A stretch of 64,000 nt of DNA from an uncultured Verrucomicrobiota bacterium (GTDB lineage Bacteria; Verrucomicrobiota; Kiritimatiellia; CAIVKH01). Position numbers and translations under genes: made by a program. The stretch is from NCBI GenBank assembly GCA_937996795.1, contig CALKUH010000032.1, forward strand, positions 1 to 64,000. Direction: 5' to 3'. This document shows, in pieces, positions 24,938 through 32,132 of the stretch; positions within the stretch are counted from its first letter, which is position 1, and each line of letters begins with the position of its first letter. The notes beneath the pieces were generated by a model that did no database searches, had not been told where the DNA came from, and worked only from the letters and a program-made list of their open reading frames with translations.

Positions 24938-26593
24938 ATGCCCCCCCGCGCCGCCACTCCCTCCCGCTCCCTTCGCCTCGTCCTCCTCCTCGTCCTCGTC
25001 CTCGGACTGGGCCTCACCCTCTGGGCCGCGCAATCCGCGCGCCTGCGGGAACGGCAGCGGATCGACGCGGAATTCCGGGCCGAGGCGCAGGCGCTGGCGC
25101 GGGCCGTCGAGCGCGAGATGGCGCTTTTCACCAGCGTGCTCGCGTCGCTCGGCGACCTCCATACGCTGTCGGAAGGCATCAGCGCCGCCGATTTCGCGGA
25201 ATTCGCCCGCAAAGGTCTCTCGCACCAGAAATCCATCCTCGGCCCGTTCGGCTTCGCGCAGCGCATCCCGCTCGAAGTCCGCGTGGCCCTCGAATCATCC
25301 GAAAATCCGAAATCCGAAATCGAAAGTCCACAATCGTCCATACTGGAATTCGGCCCCGGCGGCCCGCAGCCCGCGGGCCTGCGTCCCGACTACTTCCCGC
25401 TCACCTACCAGACGCCCGACGGCGGACTGAACCTGCCGCTCGGCTTCGACCTCGCGACCCTGCCGGGCCAGGCGGAAGCCATCGCGCGGATGGCCACCGG
25501 CGGCGGGCCGGCCCTCGGCGCCTCCATCGGCGCCGCGGAGCCGGGCGGCGCGTCGGGCTTCCTTGTGTCCGCGCCCATCGGCGCGGGCGAGGCGTTCCGC
25601 GGTTTCACCCTCGCGCGCCTGTGGCCGCAGGAACTGCTGGATCGCGCCCTGCGCCAAGCCCGTGTCCGGCAACTGCAAGTCACGCTGTTCGACCCCGTGT
25701 ACGGGCGCCCGCCGGTCGCGACGACCGCGCGATTCTCCGCCGAATTTCCCGTTGCCCTCGCGGACCAGGCCTGGGTGCTCCGCTGCGAGGCGGGTGCGGA
25801 CTACCAGGAAACCCGCACCGGCCGCGCGTGGCTGCTGATCCTCGCCGGCGGCTCGGCGGCCACGCTCCTGCTCGCGCTTGTCCTCGGCCTGCTCTCCTCC
25901 CGCGCGCGCGCCATCGAGCGCACCGTCCGCGAGCGCACCGCCGAACTGGAAACCGCCAACCGCCAGCTCGCCGCCGAGATGGACGAACGCGCGCGCCTCG
26001 AGGAGGCCATGCACACCGCCACGCTGCGGGAGAAGCAGCGCATCGGCCAGGATCTGCACGACTCGCTCGGCCAGAAACTCACCGGCGCCGTATACCTCGC
26101 CCGCGCGCTCGGCGTCGCGCCGTCGCCCGAAACGCCCGCACAGGTCGAGAAGTTGGTGGATTTGCTCAAGGACGCCATCGCCCAGGTGCGCCGCACCGCG
26201 CGCGGTCTCGCGCCGCTGGAAGTGGGGGAGGACGGCCTCGTGCCCGGCCTGCGCCGCCTCGCCGAGGAAACCTGCGACGTCTTCAACATCGCCTGCTCGT
26301 TCCGCGAAACCGGCGCGCCACCCTCGCTCGCACCCGGCGCCGCCATCCACCTCTATCACATCGCGCAGGAGGCCGTGCACAACGCCGTCCGCCACGGCGG
26401 CGCGCGCGAAATCACCGTGGAACTCAGCCCCCGCGCGCTGCGGATCATCGACAACGGCCGCGGCTTCGACCCCGCCGCCACCTCCGCCGGCGCCGGCCTC
26501 CGCATCATGCGCCACCGTGCCACCCGCATCGGCGCCACCCTCAACGTCACTTCGTCACCGCAAGGCACCACCCTCACCATAAACCTCCCCTAA
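24938..26593 (+). CDS. CHASE-domain sensor histidine kinase (HisKA_3 type)
   Basis: A 551-residue membrane kinase. A first membrane helix (about 12-30), then a CHASE-like extracytoplasmic sensor (about 40-280, including DYFPLTYQTPDGGLNLPLGFDLA), a second helix (about 285-315), a coiled-coil linker, and a HisKA_3 dimerisation domain with phospho-acceptor His374 in QRIGQDLHDSLGQKL. The ATPase domain has HIAQEAVHNAVRHGGA (N box) and RIIDNGRGFDPAATSAGAGL (G box). The expected partner is the NarL-type regulator at 28305. The CHASE domain contains an odd segment, residues 120-134, encoded by a degenerate ATCCGAA array (25295-25339). The ligand is unknown. Confidence 0.88.
   Translation: MPPRAATPSRSLRLVLLLVLVLGLGLTLWAAQSARLRERQRIDAEFRAEAQALARAVEREMALFTSVLASLGDLHTLSEGISAADFAEFARKGLSHQKSILGPFGFAQRIPLEVRVALESSENPKSEIESPQSSILEFGPGGPQPAGLRPDYFPLTYQTPDGGLNLPLGFDLATLPGQAEAIARMATGGGPALGASIGAAEPGGASGFLVSAPIGAGEAFRGFTLARLWPQELLDRALRQARVRQLQVTLFDPVYGRPPVATTARFSAEFPVALADQAWVLRCEAGADYQETRTGRAWLLILAGGSAATLLLALVLGLLSSRARAIERTVRERTAELETANRQLAAEMDERARLEEAMHTATLREKQRIGQDLHDSLGQKLTGAVYLARALGVAPSPETPAQVEKLVDLLKDAIAQVRRTARGLAPLEVGEDGLVPGLRRLAEETCDVFNIACSFRETGAPPSLAPGAAIHLYHIAQEAVHNAVRHGGAREITVELSPRALRIIDNGRGFDPAATSAGAGLRIMRHRATRIGATLNVTSSPQGTTLTINLP
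25295..25339 (+). repeat. In-frame ATCCGAAA-type word array inside the kinase gene
   Basis: Successive degenerate words (TCATCCGAAA, ATCCGAA, ATCCGAA, ATCGAAAGTCC, ACAATCGTCC) form an AT-rich stretch inside a GC-rich gene. It is translated as ESSENPKSEIESPQSS, a hydrophilic loop. It resembles one arm of the intergenic word arrays, without an inverted partner. Confidence 0.7.
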
Positions 26594-26609
26594 ATCCCCC
26601 CCCAAAAAA

Positions 26610-26681
26610 CTCCGTGCCTCCGAGTCTCCGTGGTTTAAAAACTCCTCATAATTCGCGCAAAATCGCGTCAATTCGCGGTGG
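26610..26681 (+). repeat. Two single-arm word arrays downstream of the kinase gene
   Basis: CTCCGTGC, CTCCGAGT, CTCCGTGG at 26610-26633 is a three-copy 8-nt array. ATTCGCGCAAA, ATCGCGTCA, ATTCGCGGTGG at 26650-26681 is a second array of a different word, with an echo (AATTCGCGTC) near 26710. The 252-base gap from 26594 to 26845 otherwise holds only the promoter at 26727. Confidence 0.65.
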
Positions 26682-26726
26682 TTCTTCCCCCTCCGAAAAA
26701 TATTCCCCAAAATTCGCGTCTACGTA

Positions 26727-26755
26727 TTGACACGTACTCCGCCTACGTGTAGCCT
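26727..26755 (+). promoter_or_regulatory. Sigma-70-like promoter of the NAVGYV-type secreted protein
   Basis: TTGACA at 26727-26732, a 17-base spacer and TAGCCT at 26750-26755. This gives a leader of roughly 80 bases before the ATG at 26846. Confidence 0.65.
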
Positions 26756-26845
26756 CTTACTCAGTTGGTAACAAAAAATTCGTACAAATCGTGTAGACAG
26801 TCGCAGGTCGTTTCGGGTATCAAATCAACCAACGCGGAGAAAACC

Positions 26846-27535
26846 ATGAACAAGTCACTCGTTTTAGCAGCAGGTCTGGCGATCCTCGCCACGTCCTCCT
26901 TCGCCCAAACCCAAGTCCTTAGCCGCAACGCCGTGGGCTACGTGAAGATCGATGCAGTTCGCAGCAACTTTTACTATATTGCTAACAACTTCTTCAGCCT
27001 TGATGGTGCAAATGTCCCCATCACGGTTACCAATCTTCTCGGGCAGCAAGTGCCTGCCGGCACATTGGTAAACGTTTGGGACCCCGTTGCACAGACATAC
27101 CGCCCTGAAAACAAGATTGGAACTGCATGGTTTCCGGGGACGAATCGACTGTTTCCCGGAAGAGGCTTCTGGATAAAGATCCCTAACAACGCACCGAGCA
27201 ACAGTTATGCCGTCTACCTGATGGGTGAAGTCCCAGATAAAAACACTCTGCCTACAAACACGGCAACTGTTTTGCCCGGTTTCAACGCGATCGCAAATCC
27301 CTATCCCACGTCAATGCGCTTCACGAATTCCGTCGTTGCGAAATCGGGTGTCGCGGGCGATATAGCCATATTCTGGAACCCGAACAACCAAACCTATGGC
27401 GGACAAGAAAATCGAATTGGATCAACATGGTTTCCAGGTACGAATATGCTGATCCCTGGACAAGGATTTTGGTACAAGAGCATCCGCTCAACTAACTTTA
27501 CATGGATCGAGCCTAAGCCCTACACTTGGCCGTGA
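26846..27535 (+). CDS. Secreted beta-rich protein of the NAVGYV type, low GC
   Basis: A 229-residue exported protein with a signal peptide (MNKSLVLAAGLAILATSSFA). It then shows two similar halves: LSRNAVGYVKI...IANNFF...NVWDPVAQTYRPENKIGTAWFPGTNRLFPGRGFWIKI and FNAIANPYP...IFWNPNNQTYGGQENRIGSTWFPGTNMLIPGQGFWYKS. The internal repeat IGTAWFPGTN / IGSTWFPGTN makes a two-fold duplicated fold likely. I associate such NAVGYV...GFW proteins with Verrucomicrobiota-like bacteria; the function is unknown. The ATG at 26846 is supported by GCGGAG upstream. Base composition is clearly lower in GC than the flanking genes, suggesting acquisition or relaxed expression constraints. Confidence 0.75.
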   Translation: MNKSLVLAAGLAILATSSFAQTQVLSRNAVGYVKIDAVRSNFYYIANNFFSLDGANVPITVTNLLGQQVPAGTLVNVWDPVAQTYRPENKIGTAWFPGTNRLFPGRGFWIKIPNNAPSNSYAVYLMGEVPDKNTLPTNTATVLPGFNAIANPYPTSMRFTNSVVAKSGVAGDIAIFWNPNNQTYGGQENRIGSTWFPGTNMLIPGQGFWYKSIRSTNFTWIEPKPYTWP

Positions 27536-27564
27536 TCGCGTCTAAATAATCGAAAGGAACATCA

Positions 27565-28197
27565 ATGAAAAAGCTACTGACATCAATTGCTGTCGCGTGT
27601 GCGGCCGCTAGCTCAAGTCTTGCAACAATAACCGTAAACTGGTCTCCCCAGCAAGGTGTTGCGGCTCCCACGGCCTTGGGTGGCGGTGCTGCTCTTGGTG
27701 CCGGATTCCTTGTGCAGTTGATTTGGACTCCTGCGGCTACGATTGCTGGTGTGGGCGCGATTGATCCTAACAATCCTACTGCTGCGACCGGGGGCGATGT
27801 TGTTCTATCCTCTCAGTTTGCTCAGTTTGACGGAGTTTTCTTCTATCAAGACGATTACCCCGAGGCTCTGGCAAGCGTTACAGAACCTACGTTTCTCTCT
27901 GGAAACGTTTACCTCCGCTTGTTTTCAACGGCTGCTCCGACCGCGAATAACTTCTTCTACGGTTTGAGCGGATTCCAGTCCGGGCTTCTGATCGATCAGG
28001 ATCCGAATCCGAGTACTCCGAATCAAATCCTTCTTTCCAATCCCAACAATGGTGCGTTGTTCTGGGGGAATGAAGGCTACACCGGAAACAACGACCCGCT
28101 CAACACGTGGGTTCAGGTGGTGCCCGAGCCGTCCGTGTTTGCGCTCGCGGCGCTGGGTGCGGCTGTGATCGGAATTCGCCGCTTCCGTCGCTCCTAA
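27565..28197 (+). CDS. PEP-CTERM sorted secreted protein
   Basis: A 210-residue exported protein. The N-terminal signal peptide is MKKLLTSIAVACAAASSSLA. The C-terminus has the sorting signal VPEPSVFALAALGAAVIGIR followed by a basic tail (RFRRS), the substrate signature of exosortase/PEP-CTERM systems that anchor or release exopolysaccharide-associated proteins. The central part (residues 22-180) is Gly/Ala/Asn-rich with no recognised domain. It lies 29 bases after the NAVGYV-type gene with a GAAAGGAAC ribosome site, so both are likely cotranscribed. A strong terminator follows. No exosortase gene lies in this window. Confidence 0.85.
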   Translation: MKKLLTSIAVACAAASSSLATITVNWSPQQGVAAPTALGGGAALGAGFLVQLIWTPAATIAGVGAIDPNNPTAATGGDVVLSSQFAQFDGVFFYQDDYPEALASVTEPTFLSGNVYLRLFSTAAPTANNFFYGLSGFQSGLLIDQDPNPSTPNQILLSNPNNGALFWGNEGYTGNNDPLNTWVQVVPEPSVFALAALGAAVIGIRRFRRS

Positions 28198-28218
28198 TCG
28201 GCTGACATGCGATTCAAC

Positions 28219-28248
28219 AAAGGCGGTCCCGTTCGCGGGACCGCCTTT
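28219..28248 (+). terminator. Rho-independent-type terminator hairpin
   Basis: AAAGGCGGTCCCG (28219-28231), loop TTCG, CGGGACCGCCTTT (28236-28248): a perfect 13-bp stem with a stable tetraloop ending in a short T run. It follows the PEP-CTERM stop codon by 21 bases. Confidence 0.85.
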
Positions 28249-28304
28249 GTGCGTTAATATCCACGTTGTCTGCACTCGCCCTCGCGCGCTGAATCTGCAT
28301 ACTG

Positions 28305-28973
28305 ATGCCGCGAAACATGCCTTCACCGATCCGACTCTTGATTGTCGATGACCATGCCATTGTCCGGCATGGCTTGGCGCTGTTGTTGTCCCGGTTTCCC
28401 GAATTCACCGTCGCGGCGGAGGCGGGGAGCCGGGCGGACGCCCTGGCCGTGGCGGGTGGGACCGAGGTTGATGCAGCGATCGTGGACCTTTCGCTGAAGG
28501 ACGGCAGTGGACTTGACCTGATCCGCGATCTGCTCCGCCAGAAGCCGAACCTGCCGTGCCTCGTGCTCTCGATGCATGACGAGCTGGAATATGCGGAGAA
28601 AGCGCTGCGCGCCGGCGCGCGCGGCTATGTGATGAAGGAAAACGCCGACGAGGTGATCGTCGATGCGCTTCGGAAGGTCCTCGCCGGCGAGCTGTACGCC
28701 AGTCCCGACGTCGCCGCCAAACTGTTGCGCCAGGTCGTCACCCCGCACGAAGCGCGTGGCGCCGAGGGCGTGGACAGCCTGACCGACCGCGAGAAGGAGA
28801 TCTTCCGCTGCCTGGGGCAGGGCCTGACGACCAAGAAAATCGCCGAACAATTCGGCCTCAGCGCGCGCACTGTCGAAGTCCACCGCGCCAGCATCAAACG
28901 CAAACTCGCCTGCGAAGACACCGCCCAACTCCTGCGCGAAGCCGTCCGATGGGTGGAAGCGGGGAACGCATGA
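28305..28973 (+). CDS. NarL/FixJ-family response regulator
   Basis: A 222-residue two-component regulator. The receiver domain (about 9-125) has the acidic pair Asp15/Asp16, phospho-acceptor Asp61 in AAIVDLSLKDGSG, and Lys111 in GYVMKENA. The LuxR-type helix-turn-helix (about 155-215) reads LTDREKEIFRCLGQGLTTKKIAEQFGLSARTVEVHRASIKRKL. A second ATG at 28317 (MPSPIRLL) is an equally good start. HisKA_3 kinases usually pair with NarL-type regulators, so the kinase at 24938 is the likely partner although 1.7 kb with two secreted-protein genes separates them. Confidence 0.92.
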   Translation: MPRNMPSPIRLLIVDDHAIVRHGLALLLSRFPEFTVAAEAGSRADALAVAGGTEVDAAIVDLSLKDGSGLDLIRDLLRQKPNLPCLVLSMHDELEYAEKALRAGARGYVMKENADEVIVDALRKVLAGELYASPDVAAKLLRQVVTPHEARGAEGVDSLTDREKEIFRCLGQGLTTKKIAEQFGLSARTVEVHRASIKRKLACEDTAQLLREAVRWVEAGNA

Positions 28974-29002
28974 AGCCCGTCCGACACCAACGTCCTTGCC
29001 CC

Positions 29003-29056
29003 ATCGTTCGACGCTTCTTCTCTCGTGTCCTCGTCCCTTCTTCCCTCGTTTCCTTG
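29003..29056 (+). repeat. Pyrimidine-rich degenerate word array before plsY
   Basis: Words such as TCTCGTG, TCCTCGT, CCCTTCT, TCCCTCGT and TTCCTTG follow each other up to the plsY start codon. No inverted partner is seen. This is weaker than the other arrays and could be ordinary low-complexity sequence. Confidence 0.35.
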
Positions 29057-29058
29057 CC

Positions 29059-29691
29059 ATGAACTACCTCCTACTCATCCTCGCCTCCTATCTGCTCGGC
29101 GCCATTCCGTTCGGGCTGCTGCTCGGCAAGCTCAAGGGCATTGATGTCCGCACGGTGGGCAGCAAGAACATCGGCGCGACGAATGTCCTGCGCTCTGTCG
29201 GCAAGCCGTGGGGCATTGCGACGTTTATCCTCGATGCGTTGAAGGGCTTTGTGCCCGCCTTTGTTTTTCCAGGCGTTGCAAGCGCGTGGGCGGGGGAGTT
29301 CCAGTCGTTGGAAATCGCCGCGCTGGCCGGCGGCGCGGCCGCGATCATCGGTCACAATTTCCCGATTTATCTCGGGTTCAAGGGCGGCAAGGGTGTCGCG
29401 ACGAGCGCGGGCGCGTTGCTCGGGATCGCGCCGCTGGCGGTGGCCGTGGGCCTCGCGGTGTGGGCCGTGTTTTTCTTCACCCTGCGCTACGTGTCGCTGG
29501 CCTCGATCGCCGCCGCGCTATCCGTGCCGGTTGTGGGGTGGGTGTACTACCGCGATGCCGGCTGGGTGGTCCCCGCCGCCCTGACCGTCCTCGCCGCGCT
29601 GATCATCTTCCGCCACCGCGCCAACATCCAGCGCCTGCTCAACGGGACCGAGCACCGGTTTGGGAAGAAGACGGGCCCCGGTGATCGGTAA
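29059..29691 (+). CDS. plsY: Glycerol-3-phosphate acyltransferase PlsY
   Basis: A 210-residue integral membrane enzyme using acyl-phosphate to acylate glycerol-3-phosphate, the first step of phospholipid synthesis. Family motifs are SYLLGAIPFGLLLGKLKGIDVRTVGSKNIGATNVLR (residues 10-45), HNFPIYLGFKGGKGVATSAG and the closing NIQRLLNGTEHRFGKK, with several membrane helices between. Two oddities: residues 69-86 are encoded by a paired 18-nt repeat (29264-29313), and the last codons (TGPGDR) run into an inverted RGTNAYC array. gpsA, which makes the substrate, is the convergent neighbour. Confidence 0.95.
   Translation: MNYLLLILASYLLGAIPFGLLLGKLKGIDVRTVGSKNIGATNVLRSVGKPWGIATFILDALKGFVPAFVFPGVASAWAGEFQSLEIAALAGGAAAIIGHNFPIYLGFKGGKGVATSAGALLGIAPLAVAVGLAVWAVFFFTLRYVSLASIAAALSVPVVGWVYYRDAGWVVPAALTVLAALIIFRHRANIQRLLNGTEHRFGKKTGPGDR
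29264..29313 (+). repeat. Paired 18-nt motif inside plsY, copies 32 nt apart
   Basis: TTTTTCCAGGCGTTGCAA at 29264-29281 and GAGTTCCAGTCGTTGGAA at 29296-29313. Both follow the pattern N5-CCA-N4-TTG-N-AA, and their starts are 32 bases apart, as in the intergenic pairs. The repeat is translated as VFPGVASAWAGEFQSLEI without breaking the frame. Confidence 0.7.
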
Positions 29692-29749
29692 TCAGTGACC
29701 AGTAATCCGTAACAGAACACTGATTACTGGTCACCGGTCACTGGTCACC
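29680..29749. repeat. Inverted array of the 7-nt word RGTNAYC (copy 3)
   Basis: The left arm (29680-29713) has GGTGATC, GGTAATC, AGTGACC, AGTAATCC. The right arm (29715-29749) is the reverse complement of GGTGACC, AGTGACC, GGTGACC, AGTAATC, AGTG. It sits between the convergent plsY and gpsA genes and includes the plsY stop codon. Confidence 0.88.
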
Positions 29750-29756
29750 TCTTCCC

Positions 29757-30746
29757 CTACTTCTCCCGCTTCGGCTCGCGGCCCATCAGGGCCTGGACGG
29801 CTTCGCGCGGGTTGCGGTTGTCGTGGACGACGGCGACGACCTGTTCGGTGATGGGGACGGAGACGCCGAGTTCGTTGGCGAGGTCGAGCGCGGCGCGGCA
29901 GGTCCAGATGCCTTCCGCCACCTGCTCCATGCCGCCGAGGATCGCGTCGAGTTTTTCGCCCTTGCCCAGGCGCTCGCCGACGCCCCGGTTGCGGCTCAGT
30001 TTGCTGGCGCAGGTGACGATGAGGTCGCCGATGCCGCTCAACCCGGCGAAGGTCTCGGCCCGCGCCCCGCGCGCGATGCCGAGCCGGGTCATTTCCGCCA
30101 GCCCGCGGGTGATCAGCGCGGCCTTCGTATTGTCGCCAAACCCGATGCCATCGCTGATCCCGGCCGCGACCGCGATGACGTTCTTCAGCGCGCCGCCCAG
30201 TTCAACCCCCACGACGTCCTCGCTCGTATAGACGCGGAACTCCGCGCTGTTGAAGACCTGCTGCAGCGCGACTGCGCGCTCGTGGTCCGTGCAGGCAATG
30301 ACGACGGCGGACGGCACGCCGCGCGCGACTTCCTCCGCGTGGCTGGGCCCGGACAGGGCGGCGACCGGGCCGTGGCCGAGTTGCTCCTCGGCGATTTCCG
30401 TCAGCCGCCGGTGGGTTTGTTTGTCCAGGCCCTTGGCCACGCTGACGACGTGGGTGCCCGGCTTGATCAGCGGCGCGAAATCGGCGGCGACCTGTTTGAA
30501 AAAGCGGGACGGGACCGCCAGTACGATTACCTCGGCCCCGGCGACCGCCTCCGCCTTGTCCGCCGTCCATTCGATGGCGTCCGGCAGCGGGACGCCGGGC
30601 AGGAATTTGCGGTTCTCGCGCGTGTCGACGATCGCGCGGATGTACTCGCCGAACGGCCCCCACATGCGCACGCGATGCCCGTTCCGGTGCAACACCAGCC
30701 CGAGCGCCGTACCCCATCCGCCATCGCCAAGAATCGCAATATTCAT
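29757..30746 (-). CDS. gpsA: Glycerol-3-phosphate dehydrogenase [NAD(P)+]
   Basis: A 329-residue cytoplasmic enzyme reducing dihydroxyacetone phosphate to glycerol-3-phosphate for phospholipid synthesis. The Rossmann motif is IAILGDGGWGTAL (residues 3-15). The catalytic and substrate region shows SVAKGLD, ALSGPSHAEEVARG, GGALKNVIAVAAGISDGIGFGDNTKAALITRGLAEM and FAGLSGIGDLIVTCASKLSRNR. The ATG at 30746 gives the conserved N-terminus; the frame is open 47 codons further upstream without a plausible start. It is functionally linked to the neighbouring plsY. Confidence 0.96.
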   Translation of the reverse strand: MNIAILGDGGWGTALGLVLHRNGHRVRMWGPFGEYIRAIVDTRENRKFLPGVPLPDAIEWTADKAEAVAGAEVIVLAVPSRFFKQVAADFAPLIKPGTHVVSVAKGLDKQTHRRLTEIAEEQLGHGPVAALSGPSHAEEVARGVPSAVVIACTDHERAVALQQVFNSAEFRVYTSEDVVGVELGGALKNVIAVAAGISDGIGFGDNTKAALITRGLAEMTRLGIARGARAETFAGLSGIGDLIVTCASKLSRNRGVGERLGKGEKLDAILGGMEQVAEGIWTCRAALDLANELGVSVPITEQVVAVVHDNRNPREAVQALMGREPKREK

Positions 30747-30802
30747 GTGCGCAGTATGCCGGGGAGGATTGAGAAATGCCAGAGTGAGTCTTGGCGGGAG
30801 CG

Positions 30803-30892
30803 GGCGAGTGGCGAGTGCGAGTGACGAGGGGTCATGAGCGGCGGTTTGAGTTGCCTTCCCCTTGTCCCCCGCACTCCTCCCTCGCACTTTCC
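30803..30892. repeat. Inverted array of the word GGCGAGT
   Basis: The left arm (30803-30831) has GGCGAGT, GGCGAGT, GCGAGT, GACGAGGGG. The right arm (30866-30892) is the reverse complement of GTGCGAGG, GAGGAGT, GCGGGGG. A 34-base centre separates them. It lies in the divergent gpsA-pyrB gap. Confidence 0.7.
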
Positions 30893-30929
30893 TATTGCCT
30901 CCCCGTGCTACATCCCGTATCGCCTAGAC

Positions 30930-32021
30930 ATGGCGTTCCAACAGAGTCCGTTGAAGGGCATGGCGTGGGAGCGGTTCCGCGACCTGGACCCCGAGCAGAA
31001 AGGCCCGTTGCTCAACCGGAACGGGCGTCCGCATCACGCGTTGATTGCCCAGCAGTTCGACCGCGCGATGCTCGACCGGATCGGCGATCTCGCAACCAAA
31101 ATGCGCAAGATCGCGAAGACCCGTGGCGGCATGAAGTTCCTCCAGGACCTGCTGTCCGAAAAGCGCGCGATGCTCTATTTCGCGCAGCCCTCCACCCGCA
31201 CGTTCCTCTCGTTCTACGCCGCGTGCCAGATCCTCGGCATCCAGCCGGCGGAGGTGCGCGACGCGCACACGTCGAGCGAGGTGAAGGGGGAGTCGCAGGA
31301 GGACTCCGTCCGCACGTTCAGCTCCTATTTCGACATGATCATCATGCGTCACCCGCAGGGCGGCTTCGCTGAGCGCATCGCGTGGATGCTTTCGGGCACG
31401 GACCGTCCCGTTCCGGTGGTCAACGCAGGGTCGGGCAAGGACCAGCATCCGACGCAGGCGCTGCTCGACATCTACACGCTGCAGCGCTCGCTCGAAAAGC
31501 GGCGCGGCGGGCTGGAGGGCTCGAAGATCGCCTTTGTCGGCGACCTGCTGCGCGGGCGCACGGTGCGCTCCCTCTCGCTGCTCCTGCGCCACTACCCCGG
31601 CGTGAAGCAGTATTTTGTCGCGCCGGAACCGCTCCAGATCGGCCGCGACATTCTGGAAAAGCTCGACGCCTCGGGCATGGCGTACGAGGTCACCTCGGAC
31701 TTCGACCAGATCCTGCCCGATGTGGATGCGGTGTACATGACGCGTATCCAGGACGAGTGGGACCAGGCGGGCGAGAGCAAGGCGATCGACACGACGCGGT
31801 TCCACCTGCGCGCCGATCACCTGCAGGTCCTGAAGTCCGACGCGATCATCATGCACCCGCTGCCGCGCCGCCACGAGATCGCGCCCGAGGTGGACGCTGA
31901 TCCGCGCGCAAAATACTGGCGCCAGGTCCGCAACGGCATGTGGGTCCGCGCGGTGCTGATCCTGATGATTTTTGACCGCGACCGCGAAATTGACCGCTAC
32001 TATGAAGACCTGATGAGTTGA
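30930..32021 (+). CDS. pyrB: Aspartate carbamoyltransferase
   Basis: A 363-residue transcarbamylase for the second step of pyrimidine synthesis. The carbamoyl-phosphate motif is PSTRTFLSF (residues 87-95), where the usual STRTR has Phe92 in the second Arg position; the catalytic Arg90 is kept. The flexible-loop lysine is in SSEVKGES (Lys119). HPTQALLDIYTL (from His173) and IIMHPLPRRHEI are also typical. It is longer than the roughly 310-residue E. coli catalytic chain, mostly through an N-terminal extension. No pyrI is visible. The ATG at 30930 is the first methionine giving a plausible N-terminus; there is no clear Shine-Dalgarno. Confidence 0.85.
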   Translation: MAFQQSPLKGMAWERFRDLDPEQKGPLLNRNGRPHHALIAQQFDRAMLDRIGDLATKMRKIAKTRGGMKFLQDLLSEKRAMLYFAQPSTRTFLSFYAACQILGIQPAEVRDAHTSSEVKGESQEDSVRTFSSYFDMIIMRHPQGGFAERIAWMLSGTDRPVPVVNAGSGKDQHPTQALLDIYTLQRSLEKRRGGLEGSKIAFVGDLLRGRTVRSLSLLLRHYPGVKQYFVAPEPLQIGRDILEKLDASGMAYEVTSDFDQILPDVDAVYMTRIQDEWDQAGESKAIDTTRFHLRADHLQVLKSDAIIMHPLPRRHEIAPEVDADPRAKYWRQVRNGMWVRAVLILMIFDRDREIDRYYEDLMS

Positions 32022-32030
32022 AGGGGAGAC

Positions 32031-32113
32031 GGACGGGATGACGGGATGAACAGGATAAAGGACGGTACTATGGAGTTCCTATCCCGTTTATCCTGTAAAT
32101 CCTGTCTCTCCGG
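32031..32113. repeat. Inverted array of the word GACGGGAT / AACAGGATA
   Basis: The left arm (32031-32065) has GGACGGGAT, GACGGGAT, GAACAGGATA, AAGGACGG. The right arm (32080-32113) is the reverse complement of GACAGGATT, TACAGGATA, AACGGGATA. The 14-base centre is TACTATGGAGTTCC. It lies between pyrB and argF. Confidence 0.85.
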
Positions 32114-32132
32114 TTGAGAGGAATGACTGGAT

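Noticed and set aside
22153..26730. Plus-strand ORF of 1525 codons across purL and the kinase gene
   Set aside because: It is antisense to purL and out of frame with the kinase. Its Arg/His/Val-rich composition is what GC-rich antisense frames give, and both real genes have clear motifs.
30834..30929. Upstream start of pyrB at 30834
   Set aside because: The extra 32 residues are encoded by the GGCGAGT array and have no family counterpart; the ATG at 30930 is preferred.
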